Shown in pieces: positions 20,410 through 30,198 of a stretch of DNA of 64,000 bases. The number at the start of each line of letters is the position of its first letter. Position 1 is the first letter of the stretch. Position numbers and translations under genes: made by a program. Origin of the DNA: Firmicutes bacterium CAG:534 (GTDB lineage: Bacteria; Bacillota; Clostridia; Lachnospirales; Lachnospiraceae); the NCBI GenBank assembly GCA_000436115.1, contig FR894536.1, positions 19,547-83,546 on the forward strand, written 5' to 3'. The notes under the pieces were generated by a model, which was given only the letters and a program-made list of their open reading frames with translations, searched no databases and had not been told where the DNA came from.

Positions 20410-20426
20410 CGTTGACAATACAAGTT
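20401..20426. promoter_or_regulatory. Probable AraR operator upstream of araA
   Basis: Perfect 8-bp inverted repeat AACTTGTA ... TACAAGTT with a 10-bp centre. Half-sites resemble the AraR box of B. subtilis (ATTTGTAC-GTACAAAT) but are spaced wider. The centre includes TTGACA (20412-20417), which could be a -35 element, so a bound repressor would block transcription of araA; no convincing -10 follows at 17 bp. Confidence 0.6.
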
Positions 20427-20469
20427 ATACCATGAAAGTAACATATCTTATTTTCAAGGAGGGCTTGTC

Positions 20470-21966
20470 ATGTTACAGAAAAAGAAGTATCAGTTTTGGT
20501 TTTGTACCGGTTCACAGGATCTTTATGGGGAGGAATGTTTAAATAAGGTTGCGGAGCATTCCAGAAAAATCGTAGAGGAATTAAACAAATCCGGGATTTT
20601 ACCTTATGAGATCATATGGAAGCCTACACTGATCACCAGTGAATTGATCCGCAAAACATTTAACGAAGCTAATCTGGATGAAAGCTGTGCAGGAATTATT
20701 ACCTGGATGCATACCTTTTCACCTGCAAAATCATGGATCATAGGTCTTCAGGAATACAGAAAGCCTCTTCTTCATTTACATACACAGTTTAATGAGGAGC
20801 TTCCCTACGATACCATTGACATGGATTTTATGAATGAAAATCAGTCTGCACATGGGGACAGGGAGTACGGACATATGGTGACCAGAATGCGCATGGAGCG
20901 CAAGGTTGTGGTTGGCCATTTTTCAGATGTGATCGTTATGGGAAAGATCGCATCCTGGATGAGGACGGCTGTTGGTATTGTGGAAAGCAGCCATATCCGC
21001 GTGATGCGTGTAGCTGATAATATGCGCAATGTTGCTGTAACAGAGGGCGACAAGGTAGAAGCACAGATCAAATTCGGCTGGGAGGTAGATGCGTATCCTG
21101 TAAACGAGATCGCAGCCTGTGTGGATTCCGTTTCCGCATCTGATGTAAATGCGCTTGTAGATGAATATTATGAGAAGTATGATATTCTTCTGGAGGGAAG
21201 GGATCCGGAGGAATTTAGAAAGCATGTTGCCGTTCAGGCACAGATAGAGCTTGGTTTTGAAAGATTTCTGGATGAAAAGAATTATCAGGCCATTGTTACC
21301 CACTTTGGAGATCTTGGAGGCTTAAAGCAGCTTCCCGGGCTTGCCATCCAAAGGTTAATGGAAAAAGGCTACGGATTTGGTGCGGAGGGCGACTGGAAGG
21401 TTGCAGCCATGGTCCGTCTGATGAAGATTATGACAGGAGATCTGAAAAATCCAAAGGGTACTTCCATGCTTGAAGATTATACCTATAACCTGGTGAAAGG
21501 GAAAGAAGGGATCCTGGAAGCGCACATGCTGGAAATCTGCCCTTCCATTGCAGACGGGCCCATCAGCATTAAATGTCAGCCGCTGAGCATGGGGCAGCGT
21601 GAGGATCCTGCAAGACTTGTATTTACTTCAAAAGAGGGAAGAGGAATTGCAGTTTCCCTTATTGATCTCGGAAATCGCTTCCGCCTGATTATTAATGATG
21701 TAAACTGCAAGAAGGTTGAAAAACCGATGCCAAAGTTACCGGTTGCAACCAATTTCTGGACTCCGGAGCCGGATCTTTATACAGGTGCAGAAGCCTGGAT
21801 TTTAGCAGGCGGCGCCCATCACACGGCATTCAGCTATGACCTGACCGCAGAGCAGATGGGAGATTTTGCAGCAGCAATGGGAATAGAGGCTGTTTATATT
21901 GATCATGATACCAAAATCAGAGATTTTAAGAAGGATCTGATGCTTGGAGAATTATTTTATAAATAA
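20470..21966 (+). CDS. araA: L-arabinose isomerase
   Basis: Converts L-arabinose to L-ribulose with a divalent metal (Mn). The 498-residue product starts with the family pattern [16 protein letters not shown], and contains [52 protein letters not shown], the metal region [17 protein letters not shown] and [10 protein letters not shown] near the end. AAGGAGGGCTTGTC precedes the ATG. First gene of araA-araB-araD, 14 bp before araB. Confidence 0.97.
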   Translation: MLQKKKYQFWFCTGSQDLYGEECLNKVAEHSRKIVEELNKSGILPYEIIWKPTLITSELIRKTFNEANLDESCAGIITWMHTFSPAKSWIIGLQEYRKPLLHLHTQFNEELPYDTIDMDFMNENQSAHGDREYGHMVTRMRMERKVVVGHFSDVIVMGKIASWMRTAVGIVESSHIRVMRVADNMRNVAVTEGDKVEAQIKFGWEVDAYPVNEIAACVDSVSASDVNALVDEYYEKYDILLEGRDPEEFRKHVAVQAQIELGFERFLDEKNYQAIVTHFGDLGGLKQLPGLAIQRLMEKGYGFGAEGDWKVAAMVRLMKIMTGDLKNPKGTSMLEDYTYNLVKGKEGILEAHMLEICPSIADGPISIKCQPLSMGQREDPARLVFTSKEGRGIAVSLIDLGNRFRLIINDVNCKKVEKPMPKLPVATNFWTPEPDLYTGAEAWILAGGAHHTAFSYDLTAEQMGDFAAAMGIEAVYIDHDTKIRDFKKDLMLGELFYK

Positions 21967-21980
21967 GGAGGTATAGTGGC

Positions 21981-23573
21981 ATGGATGTAAAAAACTTATT
22001 GGAAGAGGGAAAAGGAATTCTTGGTATTGAATTTGGATCTACCAGGATAAAAGCAGTATTAATTGATGAAAAGGGCACTCCGTTAGCTTCAGGAAGCCAC
22101 GAATGGGAAAACAGACTGACAGACGGTATCTGGACTTATACTCTGGATGATATCTGGAGCGGTCTGGCAGATTGTTATGCTGATCTTGCGTCTGATGTGA
22201 AAAAAAAGTACGATGTTGTTTTAAAGAAATTTGCTTCTATCGGATTTTCTGCCATGATGCACGGATACCTTGCATTTGACAAGGAAGGAGAGCTTTTGGT
22301 TCCTTTTAGAACATGGAGGAATACCATTACGGAAGAGGCGGCTGCAAAGCTGACAGAGGTTTTTCAGTATAATATTCCGCAAAGATGGAGCATTGCACAT
22401 TTATACCAGGCCATTTTAAAGAAAGAGGAGCATGTAGCAAAGATTGATTTTCTTACCACTCTTGCAGGGTATGTTCACTGGAAGCTGACAGGAGAAAAGG
22501 TTCTGGGTGTAGGGGATGCATCCGGTATGTTCCCCATTGATTGTAAAAGTGGAAACTATGATCAGAATATGATCCGGAAATTTGACGAGCTGACAGAGCC
22601 CTGCGGCTATGGCTGGAAGCTGTCGGATATTCTGCCAAAGGTTTTATCTGCAGGGGAAAATGCAGGTACCTTAACGCCGGAAGGAGCAAAGCTTCTTGAC
22701 GTAAGCGGAAATCTGGAGGCCGGAATTTTGCTTTGTCCTCCGGAGGGAGATGCAGGAACCGGTATGGTAGCTACAAACAGTGTGGGCGTCAGAACCGGTA
22801 ATGTTTCTGCGGGAACCAGTGTATTTGCCATGGTAGTTCTGGAAAAAGAGCTTTCCAAAGTTTATCCGGAAATCGATCTGGTTACTACGCCGGATGGGGC
22901 GCTTGTGGCTATGGTTCACTGTAATAACTGTACTTCAGATTTAAATGCCTGGGTCAATCTGTTTGATGAATTTGCAAAAAGCATTGGAGCAGCTATCGAC
23001 AAAAATCAATTATTTTCCGTGCTTTATCATAAAGCGCTGGAAGGAGATGCAGATTGCGGCGGCCTGATCTCCTACAACTATTTTTCGGGAGAACCCGTAA
23101 CCGGCTTTGATGAAGGAGCGCCTTTGTTTGTGCGTAAAGCGGATCAGACCTTTAACCTTGCCAATTTTATGAGAACACATTTATATTCTTCCCTGGCAGC
23201 TTTAAAAGCCGGACTGGATCTTTTGTTTAAGGAAGAGGATGTTAAGGTAGACGAGATGTTTGGCCATGGCGGTTTATTTAAGACGAAAGGCGTAGGACAG
23301 AGAATTGCCGCGGCAGCCATGAATACTCCGGTTTCCGTAATGGAGACAGCCGGAGAAGGAGGAGCCTGGGGAATTGCCCTTCTGGCATCCTATATGCAGA
23401 ACAAGGAAGAAGGAGAGGAGCTTCAGGACTTTTTAAATCACAAGATTTTTGCGGGACAAAAGGGAGAAAAGCTTCTGCCTGTAAAAGAGGATGTGGAAGG
23501 CTTTGATCAGTTTATGATCCGTTACAAAAAAGGACTTGCCATTGAGCACGCAGCAGTAGATGCATTGAAATAA
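21981..23573 (+). CDS. araB: Ribulokinase of the FGGY carbohydrate kinase family
   Basis: Phosphorylates L-ribulose at O5 using ATP (by context). The 530-residue protein is an FGGY kinase: phosphate-1 motif [41 protein letters not shown], the acidic [12 protein letters not shown] (catalytic Asp region), [12 protein letters not shown], and the C-terminal adenosine motif [18 protein letters not shown]. The sequence differs from the enterobacterial AraB type, as is common in Clostridia, so substrate rests on its place between araA and araD. AAGGAGG lies 10 nt before the ATG. Confidence 0.9.
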   Translation: MDVKNLLEEGKGILGIEFGSTRIKAVLIDEKGTPLASGSHEWENRLTDGIWTYTLDDIWSGLADCYADLASDVKKKYDVVLKKFASIGFSAMMHGYLAFDKEGELLVPFRTWRNTITEEAAAKLTEVFQYNIPQRWSIAHLYQAILKKEEHVAKIDFLTTLAGYVHWKLTGEKVLGVGDASGMFPIDCKSGNYDQNMIRKFDELTEPCGYGWKLSDILPKVLSAGENAGTLTPEGAKLLDVSGNLEAGILLCPPEGDAGTGMVATNSVGVRTGNVSAGTSVFAMVVLEKELSKVYPEIDLVTTPDGALVAMVHCNNCTSDLNAWVNLFDEFAKSIGAAIDKNQLFSVLYHKALEGDADCGGLISYNYFSGEPVTGFDEGAPLFVRKADQTFNLANFMRTHLYSSLAALKAGLDLLFKEEDVKVDEMFGHGGLFKTKGVGQRIAAAAMNTPVSVMETAGEGGAWGIALLASYMQNKEEGEELQDFLNHKIFAGQKGEKLLPVKEDVEGFDQFMIRYKKGLAIEHAAVDALK

Positions 23574-23591
23574 CTGCGGAATGGAGGAAAA

Positions 23592-24284
23592 ATGCTGGAA
23601 GAATTAAAGAAAAAAGTATATGAAGCAAATATGGAGCTTCCAAAATACGGACTTGTTACTTTTACCTGGGGAAATGTCAGCGGCATTGACCAGGAAACCG
23701 GCTTGTTTGTGATTAAACCAAGCGGTGTGGACTATGATAAAATGAAACCGGAAGACATGGTAGTGATGGATCTTCTGGGAAATAAGGTGGAAGGACATTA
23801 TAAGCCGTCCTCTGATACACCTACCCACCTTGAGCTTTATAAAGCGTTTCCTCAGATTGGCGGTATTGTCCACACGCATTCTTCCTATGCCACAAGCTGG
23901 GCACAGGCCGGAAGAAGCATTCCCTGTTATGGAACTACCCATGCGGATTATATTTACGGAGAGGTTCCCTGCCTCCGCTGCCTGACAAAGGAAGAAATTG
24001 ACGAGGCCTATGAAGAAAATACGGGACATCTGATCGTAAATGAATTTAAGCGTATGAACAAGGATATTATGGCGGTTCCCGCTGTTTTATGCAAAAATCA
24101 CGGCCCCTTTGCCTGGGGAAAGGATCCTTTTGAAGCTGTCCACAATGCAGTGGTGCTGGAGGAGGTTGCAAAAATGGCTTACCGTACGGAAACCATTAAT
24201 CCAAAGGTTGCGCCTGCGCCCATGGAGCTTCAGGATAAGCATTATTTCAGAAAGCATGGGGCAAACGCTTATTACGGACAATAG
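23592..24284 (+). CDS. araD: L-ribulose-5-phosphate 4-epimerase
   Basis: Class II aldolase-family epimerase that turns L-ribulose 5-phosphate into D-xylulose 5-phosphate, which feeds the pentose phosphate pathway. The 230-residue product shows [37 protein letters not shown], the zinc ligands in [30 protein letters not shown] and [21 protein letters not shown] gives a strong ribosome site, 18 bp after araB. Confidence 0.97.
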   Translation: MLEELKKKVYEANMELPKYGLVTFTWGNVSGIDQETGLFVIKPSGVDYDKMKPEDMVVMDLLGNKVEGHYKPSSDTPTHLELYKAFPQIGGIVHTHSSYATSWAQAGRSIPCYGTTHADYIYGEVPCLRCLTKEEIDEAYEENTGHLIVNEFKRMNKDIMAVPAVLCKNHGPFAWGKDPFEAVHNAVVLEEVAKMAYRTETINPKVAPAPMELQDKHYFRKHGANAYYGQ

Positions 24285-24306
24285 TTTGTAGTATAGGGTA
24301 TGGGTT

Positions 24307-25926
24307 ATGTTAAAAATATTTTTGGTAGAAGATGAATTCGTGATACGGGAAGGTATCAAGAATAATATTGATTGGAAAGCAAACGGATATGAATTTTGTG
24401 GGGAAGCCAGTGATGGAGAGCTGGCTTTTCCCATTATTCAAAAAACGAAACCGGATATTGTGATTACTGACATCAGAATGCCCTTTATGGATGGACTGGA
24501 GCTTAGCCGGTTAATAAAAAAGGAGCTGCCTTTAACAGAAATTATTATTTTATCCGGATATGAAGAATTTGAATATGCAAAAGAAGCCATTAAGATTGGG
24601 GTAAGTCAGTATTTATGTAAGCCTATCAGTGGAGAAGAGCTTCTGAAGGAAATTAATCTTTTAGCTGACAAAATTACGGAAAAGCGCAAGGAGCAGGAAA
24701 TAAAGGAAAAGTATATCAGGGAAGTGGAAGAAAATTTCATTGAGGAAAAAAGAAACTTCTTTCAATATCTGGTTACAGGTACAAAATCAATTTCCGAGCT
24801 TTTGGAAATCGCAAAAAAAATTCATATTGATCTGTCGTCTATTTGGTATAACATTATTTTACTAAAAATACAGTCCATGACTCATGCACATGACGAATAT
24901 TCCGGCAGTATGGTAAAAGTTGAACAAAAACTGAAGGAACTGGACGAGGGCGATCATTTTGCGGCTTTTGACAGGAACCTGGAAGGAAAAGCGCTGCTTG
25001 TAAAAGCGGATACTGAGGAAGAACTGACCCGGATACAAAATGATTACATAAGAAAAATGAAGGATCTACTTGGGGATTATTCTCATGTCCGTTATTTTGC
25101 AGGAATAGGAATGCCTGTCAACCGGTTAAGTGAATTACCGGCATCCTTTGAAAGTGCCAGCCATGCCTTTGCCCATCGTTATCTGACCAGAGAAAGCGGA
25201 ATTTGGAATTATCAGGATATAGAACAGAAAAAACATCAGATAGATGATTTTAATATAGGCAGTGTAAATGCAAAGGAACTTGACAGAAATAAACTTCGTG
25301 ACTTCTTAAAATTTGGTGATAAAAATGAAGTAGTTTATTTTGTGGAAGAATATATCAATGATCTTGGAAATAACGCCATGAAATCTAACATGTTTCGGCA
25401 GTATCTTGTAATGGATACCTATTTTTGCGTGGTAGATTTTGTAGTTGACCTGCAGTTTTCTAAGGATGAAATAGAAGTATTCAGTGCTGATTCCGAGATT
25501 TTGCAAAATAACGAAAATTCCATGAAATATATGGAACGGATTATAAGTAAAGCTCTGGAGTTACGGGAGAAAAGCGCCAGCAACCGTTACGGGGATATTG
25601 TAGATGAAGTAATGAAATATATTGAGGAGCATTATGCACAGGAAGATTTATCTTTAAATATATTGGCTTCTCACGTTAATTTTTCTCCTAATCATTTAAG
25701 CATGGTATTAAGTCAGCAGACAGGACAGACATTTATCAAATACCTGACTGATTTCAGAATGAATAAGGCAAAGGAATTGCTTCGCTGTACAGGGAAAAGA
25801 AGCAGTGAAATAGGTTTGGAGGTAGGGTATAAGGATCCTCACTATTTTTCTTTTTTATTTAAAAAGACACAGGGAATGACGCCTACACAATATCGTGGTT
25901 TAAAAAGTGCAGAGGGAGAGGGTTAG
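24307..25926 (+). CDS. YesN-type response regulator (CheY receiver + AraC-type DNA-binding domain)
   Basis: A 539-residue regulator with an N-terminal receiver (FLVEDEFVIREGIKNNI; phospho-acceptor Asp in IVITDIRMPFMDG near residue 55; Lys in YLCKPISG), a long middle helical region, and a C-terminal AraC pair of helix-turn-helices (NILASHVNFSPNHLSMVLSQQTGQTF ... IGLEVGYKDPHYFSFLFKKTQGMTPTQYR). It is typical of sugar-operon YesN regulators. The start has only a weak ribosome site (GGGT). It follows araD by 22 bp and its stop is directly next to the kinase start, so it may act on the ABC genes that follow. Confidence 0.93.
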   Translation: MLKIFLVEDEFVIREGIKNNIDWKANGYEFCGEASDGELAFPIIQKTKPDIVITDIRMPFMDGLELSRLIKKELPLTEIIILSGYEEFEYAKEAIKIGVSQYLCKPISGEELLKEINLLADKITEKRKEQEIKEKYIREVEENFIEEKRNFFQYLVTGTKSISELLEIAKKIHIDLSSIWYNIILLKIQSMTHAHDEYSGSMVKVEQKLKELDEGDHFAAFDRNLEGKALLVKADTEEELTRIQNDYIRKMKDLLGDYSHVRYFAGIGMPVNRLSELPASFESASHAFAHRYLTRESGIWNYQDIEQKKHQIDDFNIGSVNAKELDRNKLRDFLKFGDKNEVVYFVEEYINDLGNNAMKSNMFRQYLVMDTYFCVVDFVVDLQFSKDEIEVFSADSEILQNNENSMKYMERIISKALELREKSASNRYGDIVDEVMKYIEEHYAQEDLSLNILASHVNFSPNHLSMVLSQQTGQTFIKYLTDFRMNKAKELLRCTGKRSSEIGLEVGYKDPHYFSFLFKKTQGMTPTQYRGLKSAEGEG

Positions 25927-27387
25927 TTGAAAGAAAAATTACGAAAGATATATCACAATTCCACTTTAGCTACCAAAATAAGATATTCCTATCTTTTGCT
26001 TCTTATTCCGATAGTTGCATTTCTTATTTTCTGCTTTTGTAATCTATGGAGCAGTAATCGAAAATATGAGGATATGCTTAATTCTGCCATGGTGGCCAGT
26101 GAATTCAGCCTTGATTTCAAAAAGGATTATGATTATGAAACTTACCTTTTGATCGTAGAGAATAAGACACTTGATGAATCAAAACTTGGAGAGATGCTGA
26201 AGGAAGCAAACCGGATTGTCGACGGGTTAGAGGAGCTTACGGATTCCAAGGAAAACCGCAATCGATTGGCCAGTGCCAAGAAATATTTAAATAATCTGCA
26301 AATCTATAAAGAGCGTATTGAACAAAATTTGAAGGATGGAAATAAATATGAGAATAATATTGAAATCTGGGAAAATGATGTTCAGATCGTTACGGCTCTT
26401 ATGAGGGAAACTATTTTTCAATATATCTATTATGAGATCAAAGATATTCAAAAGGCGCGTACAGAATACCAGGATTTTTTTATGCAGATGATCCGGTTTT
26501 CCATTATTGCATTTGCCCTGATCTTGATCCTTATTACCTTTCTTTCTTATTATATTCCCCTTAGTATTACACATCCGATCAGAAAATTAAGTGAAGTAAC
26601 AGATCAGGTTGCAAAGGGAGACCTAACTGTACGGTCTGACGTAAGATCAGGTGCGGAGGTCAGTGTACTCAATGATTCTCTTAATACCATGATTGACAAA
26701 ATAAATGAACTTTTGGAACAGGTAAAAACGGAACAAGGCAGACTTCGTAAGGCAGAGTTTGAATTATTGCAGTCTCAGATCAATCCGCATTTTCTGTATA
26801 ATACTCTTGATACCATAGTCTGGCTTGCAGAAGCCGGTGAACAGAAAAAAGTAGTTGATATGGTAGGCAGTTTGTCTGATTTTTTCAGAACCTCCTTAAA
26901 TCAGGGAAAGGATATGGTTTCTGTGAAGGAGGAGCTGCAGCACAGCAGAAGTTATCTGGAAATTCAGCAGGTACGGTATCAGGATATTCTGCAGTATGAA
27001 ATCCAGGTTCCGGAACCCCTTTTTTGTTATCTGATTCCAAAGATCACCATTCAGCCTTTAGTGGAAAATGCACTTTATCACGGCATTAAAAATAAACGCG
27101 GCATAGGAAAGATCATAATTACCGGAAAAAGAGAAAAAGATTATTTTGTTCTGATTGTTGAAGATAATGGGGCAGGTATGAGCAGGGAACGGCTGGAAGC
27201 CGTAAGAAAGGGAATGAACCAGAAGTCCCAGACAGAAAAAGATATTTATGCCCTTTATAATGTGAATGAAAGGATCAGGCTTAATTTTGGACAGAAGTAT
27301 GGACTTTCCATAGCCAGCGTTTTAGGAGAAGGAACGACTGTACAGGTAATGCTTCCATTTACCTATCAGGAACGGGAAAATAAATAA
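25927..27387 (+). CDS. LytS/YesM-type sensor histidine kinase
   Basis: A 486-residue membrane kinase: transmembrane segments near residues 18-38 (LLLLIPIVAFLIFCFCNLW) and 190-215 (FSIIAFALILILITFLSYYIP), an extracytoplasmic helical region of about 150 residues, HAMP ([23 protein letters not shown]), the phospho-histidine motif QSQINPHFLYNTLDTIVWL and a GHKL domain (VENALYHGIKNKRG, VEDNGAGM). The TTG start follows directly on the regulator's TAG, with GAGAGGG upstream. The signal is probably the sugar carried by the neighbouring transporter, perhaps through the anchored binding protein at 32350. Confidence 0.92.
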   Translation: MKEKLRKIYHNSTLATKIRYSYLLLLIPIVAFLIFCFCNLWSSNRKYEDMLNSAMVASEFSLDFKKDYDYETYLLIVENKTLDESKLGEMLKEANRIVDGLEELTDSKENRNRLASAKKYLNNLQIYKERIEQNLKDGNKYENNIEIWENDVQIVTALMRETIFQYIYYEIKDIQKARTEYQDFFMQMIRFSIIAFALILILITFLSYYIPLSITHPIRKLSEVTDQVAKGDLTVRSDVRSGAEVSVLNDSLNTMIDKINELLEQVKTEQGRLRKAEFELLQSQINPHFLYNTLDTIVWLAEAGEQKKVVDMVGSLSDFFRTSLNQGKDMVSVKEELQHSRSYLEIQQVRYQDILQYEIQVPEPLFCYLIPKITIQPLVENALYHGIKNKRGIGKIIITGKREKDYFVLIVEDNGAGMSRERLEAVRKGMNQKSQTEKDIYALYNVNERIRLNFGQKYGLSIASVLGEGTTVQVMLPFTYQERENK

Positions 27388-27540
27388 ACAAACTTCCATC
27401 GTAAAAAAACAAACTTTTTTTCCGGGGAAATAAAAATTTGAACTTTTAAAAGAGTTATCTGCATGGCTTTTACCTCTGTTTGATTATAAGATAAGGACAA
27501 CAAATCAATCATCCTTACAAATGTATCGGGAGGTATAAGA

Positions 27541-28578
27541 ATGAAAAAGAAGGTATTATCAATTATTTTAACGGCAACCATGATCCTTGGCCTGACAGCC
27601 TGCGGATCGAAGCAGACAGCCAATGCCGGAGGAGATGCAGCAGCACCTGAAGCAGCATCTGAAGCAGCATCTGAAGCAGCACCTGAAGCAGGCTCGGGAG
27701 ATCTGATCAAGGTTGGTATCATTAACAATGATCCTAATGAATCCGGTTATCGTACTGCAAATGATAAGGATTTAAAGGAAATGTTTACAGAAGCAAACGG
27801 GTATGAAGCATCCTTTGCTTATAGTCTGAAAAATGATGAGCAGATCACAGCAGCACAGAAGTTTATCCAGGATGGAGTTGATTATCTGCTTCTGTCAGCA
27901 GCAGATACAGCAGGTTGGGATTCCGTATTAAAGGATGCACAGGATGCAGGTATCCGGGTAATCTTATTTGACCGTACCATTGATGCTGATCCCAGTCTTT
28001 ATGAAGCGTCTATCGTCTCTGATATGGCAAAGGAAGGCCAGACAGCAGTTGACTGGCTGAAGGGACAAAACCTCAGCGAATATAAGATCATACATATTCA
28101 GGGTGTTATGGGTTCCGCTGCTCAGCAGGGACGTTCGGGAGCACTTGATAATGCAGTAGCATCCGATGGATGGACCTTAGTTACACAGCAGACAGCAGAG
28201 TGGAATGCAGAAAAGGCACAGCAGATCGTTCAGTCAGTAATCGATTCCGGCGAGTCCTTCAATGTTATTTATGCGGAAAATGATGATATGGCAAAGGGTG
28301 CTGTTGCTGCTCTTGATAAGGCAAACATTTCCCATGGTGTTGGAAAAGACGTTATCGTTATGGGATTTGACTGCAATAAATGGGCATTGGAAGAACTGTT
28401 AAATCAGAACTGGAACTATGATGGACAGTGCAATCCTTTCCAGGCTTCCTACATTGATGAGATCATTAAGACACTCGAAAGCGGCGGAACTCTTTCCGAG
28501 AAGACCATTATCATGGATGAGAAGGGCTTTGACGCTTCCACAATCACACAGGAAGATGTAGATAATTACGGCATTTAA
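27541..28578 (+). CDS. Sugar ABC transporter substrate-binding lipoprotein (YtfQ-like)
   Basis: A 345-residue periplasmic-binding-protein-like lipoprotein. The signal peptide ends in the lipobox LTAC-GS (Cys near residue 21), followed by an Ala/Glu-rich tether made from a 12-bp tandem repeat. The ligand domain matches the YtfQ group (KVGIINNDPNESGYRTAND, ISDAVDYLLLSAADTAGWD-like stretch, VMGFDCNKWALEELL, and QCNPFQASYIDEIIKTLE). YtfQ of E. coli binds galactofuranose; arabinose or arabinofuranose is likely here from the neighbouring araABD genes (inference). GGGAGG lies 8 nt before the ATG. A terminator hairpin separates it from the ATPase gene, so it may be made in excess. Confidence 0.88.
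   Translation: MKKKVLSIILTATMILGLTACGSKQTANAGGDAAAPEAASEAASEAAPEAGSGDLIKVGIINNDPNESGYRTANDKDLKEMFTEANGYEASFAYSLKNDEQITAAQKFIQDGVDYLLLSAADTAGWDSVLKDAQDAGIRVILFDRTIDADPSLYEASIVSDMAKEGQTAVDWLKGQNLSEYKIIHIQGVMGSAAQQGRSGALDNAVASDGWTLVTQQTAEWNAEKAQQIVQSVIDSGESFNVIYAENDDMAKGAVAALDKANISHGVGKDVIVMGFDCNKWALEELLNQNWNYDGQCNPFQASYIDEIIKTLESGGTLSEKTIIMDEKGFDASTITQEDVDNYGI
27640..27687 (+). repeat. Four 12-bp tandem repeats in the lipoprotein tether
   Basis: The unit GCAGCAtCTGAA (c in place of t in the first and last copy) is repeated four times without gaps and encodes Ala-Ala-Ser/Pro-Glu. It lies in the flexible tether just after the lipidated Cys, where length changes by slippage would stay in frame. 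Confidence 0.85.
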
Positions 28579-28602
28579 TCCATCTGAAAACAGTAAATCT
28601 AT

Positions 28603-28650
28603 AAAGCGCAGCGCAGCGTCAAAAATCGTACGCCGGGGCTGCGCTTTTTT
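28603..28650 (+). terminator. Intra-operon terminator after the binding-protein gene
   Basis: A 10-bp perfect stem (AAAGCGCAGC 28603-28612, GCTGCGCTTT 28638-28647) with a 25-base loop and a T-run. Partial termination here would give more binding protein than ATPase and permease, a common design in ABC importer operons. Confidence 0.8.
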
Positions 28651-28671
28651 AAAAAAGGAGTGAATACGCTG

Positions 28672-30198
28672 GTGAAAGACAAAGCTGTATTAGAAATGAA
28701 AAATATCCATAAAAGCTTTCCCGGAGTACATGCTTTACAGGGAGTGGATTTTACACTTTGCGAAGGTGAAATTCATGCATTAATGGGCGAAAACGGAGCC
28801 GGAAAATCTACACTGATCAAAGTTTTGACGGGTGTTTACAATAAAGAAGAGGGTCAAATTTTTATTAAGGGAAAGGAAAAAACTGTTTCCATACATTCTC
28901 CCCAGGAAGCACAAAAACTCGGTATCAGTACCGTATATCAGGAAATTACCCTTTGTCCTAATCTTTCCGTTGCAGAAAATATGTACATAGGCAGATCGGA
29001 CGGTTTATATCAGAACTGGAAAAAAATGAATGCTGATGCAGATCAGATTTTAAAAGCTCTTGATATACCTGCAAAGGCAACACAGCAGCTTGCAAGCTGT
29101 TCTATTGCCGTACAGCAGATGGTTGCCATAGCAAGAGCCGTTGACATGGACTGTAAGGTGCTTATTTTGGATGAACCTACTTCTTCGCTGGATGAGCAGG
29201 AGGTAGAAAAGCTGTTTAAGCTGATGCGTGAACTGCGGGCAAAAGGTGTAGGCATTATTTTTGTAACACATTTTCTGGATCAGGTATACGAAGTATGCGA
29301 TAAGATTACCGTTTTGCGTGATGGAAAACTGGTAGGAGAATATGAAATTAAGGATCTTCCAAGAGTAAAGCTTGTATCGAAAATGCTTGGCAAGGATCTG
29401 GACGATATGTCTGACATTAAGGGAGAACAGTCTGTTTACAGCGGAAAGGATGCAAACGAACGTATCTTTGAAACAGAGGGTCTTGTAAGTAATGCCGGAA
29501 TCAAACCTTTTGATTTTTATATTAAGAAAGGGGAGGTAAACGGATTTACTGGTCTGCTTGGTTCCGGAAGAAGCGAATGTGTGCGTGCTATTTTTGGCGC
29601 AGACAGGGTGATTGGAGGAACGGTTAAAAAGAACGGAAAGGTGATTAAAATAACAAAGCCTCTTGATGCTATGAAAAATGGAATAGCATATCTGCCGGAA
29701 GATCGTAAGATCGATGGTATAGTAGGAGATCTGTCTGTAAGGGAAAATATTATTCTTGCCCTGCAGGTGTTAAGAGGATTTTTCAGACCCTTCTCAAAAG
29801 CCCAGGCAAATAAATTTGCGGAAGAATATATTAAATTGCTGGGAATTAAAACGGCTTCTGCTGATACCCCTATTAAATCCTTATCAGGAGGAAATCAGCA
29901 AAAGGTAATTCTTGCAAGATGGCTTTTGACAAACCCGGAATATCTGATCCTGGATGAGCCTACCCGCGGAATTGATGTAGGAACCAAGATCGATATTCAG
30001 AAACTGGTGTTAAAGCTTGCTTCTGAAGGAATGAGTATCACTTTTATTTCTTCGGAAACAGACGAAATGCTTCGCACCTGTTCCAGACTGATCGTCATGA
30101 GAGATCGAAAAGTAGTTGGAGAGCTTTCAGGTGAAGATTTAACTCAGAATAAAATTATGAGTACTATTGCCGGAGGTGAAAAAGATCATGAACAGTAA
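28672..30198 (+). CDS. Sugar ABC transporter ATP-binding protein (YtfR-like, two ABC domains)
   Basis: A 508-residue fused double ATPase of the carbohydrate uptake class 2 family. First cassette: KSFPGVHALQGVDF, Walker A GENGAGKSTL, Walker B VLILDEPTSSLD; its signature, CSIAVQQMVAIARA, is slightly unusual. Second cassette: GLLGSGRSE, which is degenerate at Walker A as in this family, LSGGNQQKV signature and YLILDEPTRGIDVGTK. I chose GTG 28672 (AAGGAG 11 nt upstream); GTG 28660 sits on the ribosome site. Overlaps the next permease by 11 nt, so it is coupled to it. Confidence 0.92.
   Translation: MKDKAVLEMKNIHKSFPGVHALQGVDFTLCEGEIHALMGENGAGKSTLIKVLTGVYNKEEGQIFIKGKEKTVSIHSPQEAQKLGISTVYQEITLCPNLSVAENMYIGRSDGLYQNWKKMNADADQILKALDIPAKATQQLASCSIAVQQMVAIARAVDMDCKVLILDEPTSSLDEQEVEKLFKLMRELRAKGVGIIFVTHFLDQVYEVCDKITVLRDGKLVGEYEIKDLPRVKLVSKMLGKDLDDMSDIKGEQSVYSGKDANERIFETEGLVSNAGIKPFDFYIKKGEVNGFTGLLGSGRSECVRAIFGADRVIGGTVKKNGKVIKITKPLDAMKNGIAYLPEDRKIDGIVGDLSVRENIILALQVLRGFFRPFSKAQANKFAEEYIKLLGIKTASADTPIKSLSGGNQQKVILARWLLTNPEYLILDEPTRGIDVGTKIDIQKLVLKLASEGMSITFISSETDEMLRTCSRLIVMRDRKVVGELSGEDLTQNKIMSTIAGGEKDHEQ

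Noticed and set aside
27388..27540. TACAAAT near 27515 as an AraR site before the binding-protein gene.
   Set aside because: Only one half-site without an inverted partner; too common in AT-rich DNA.
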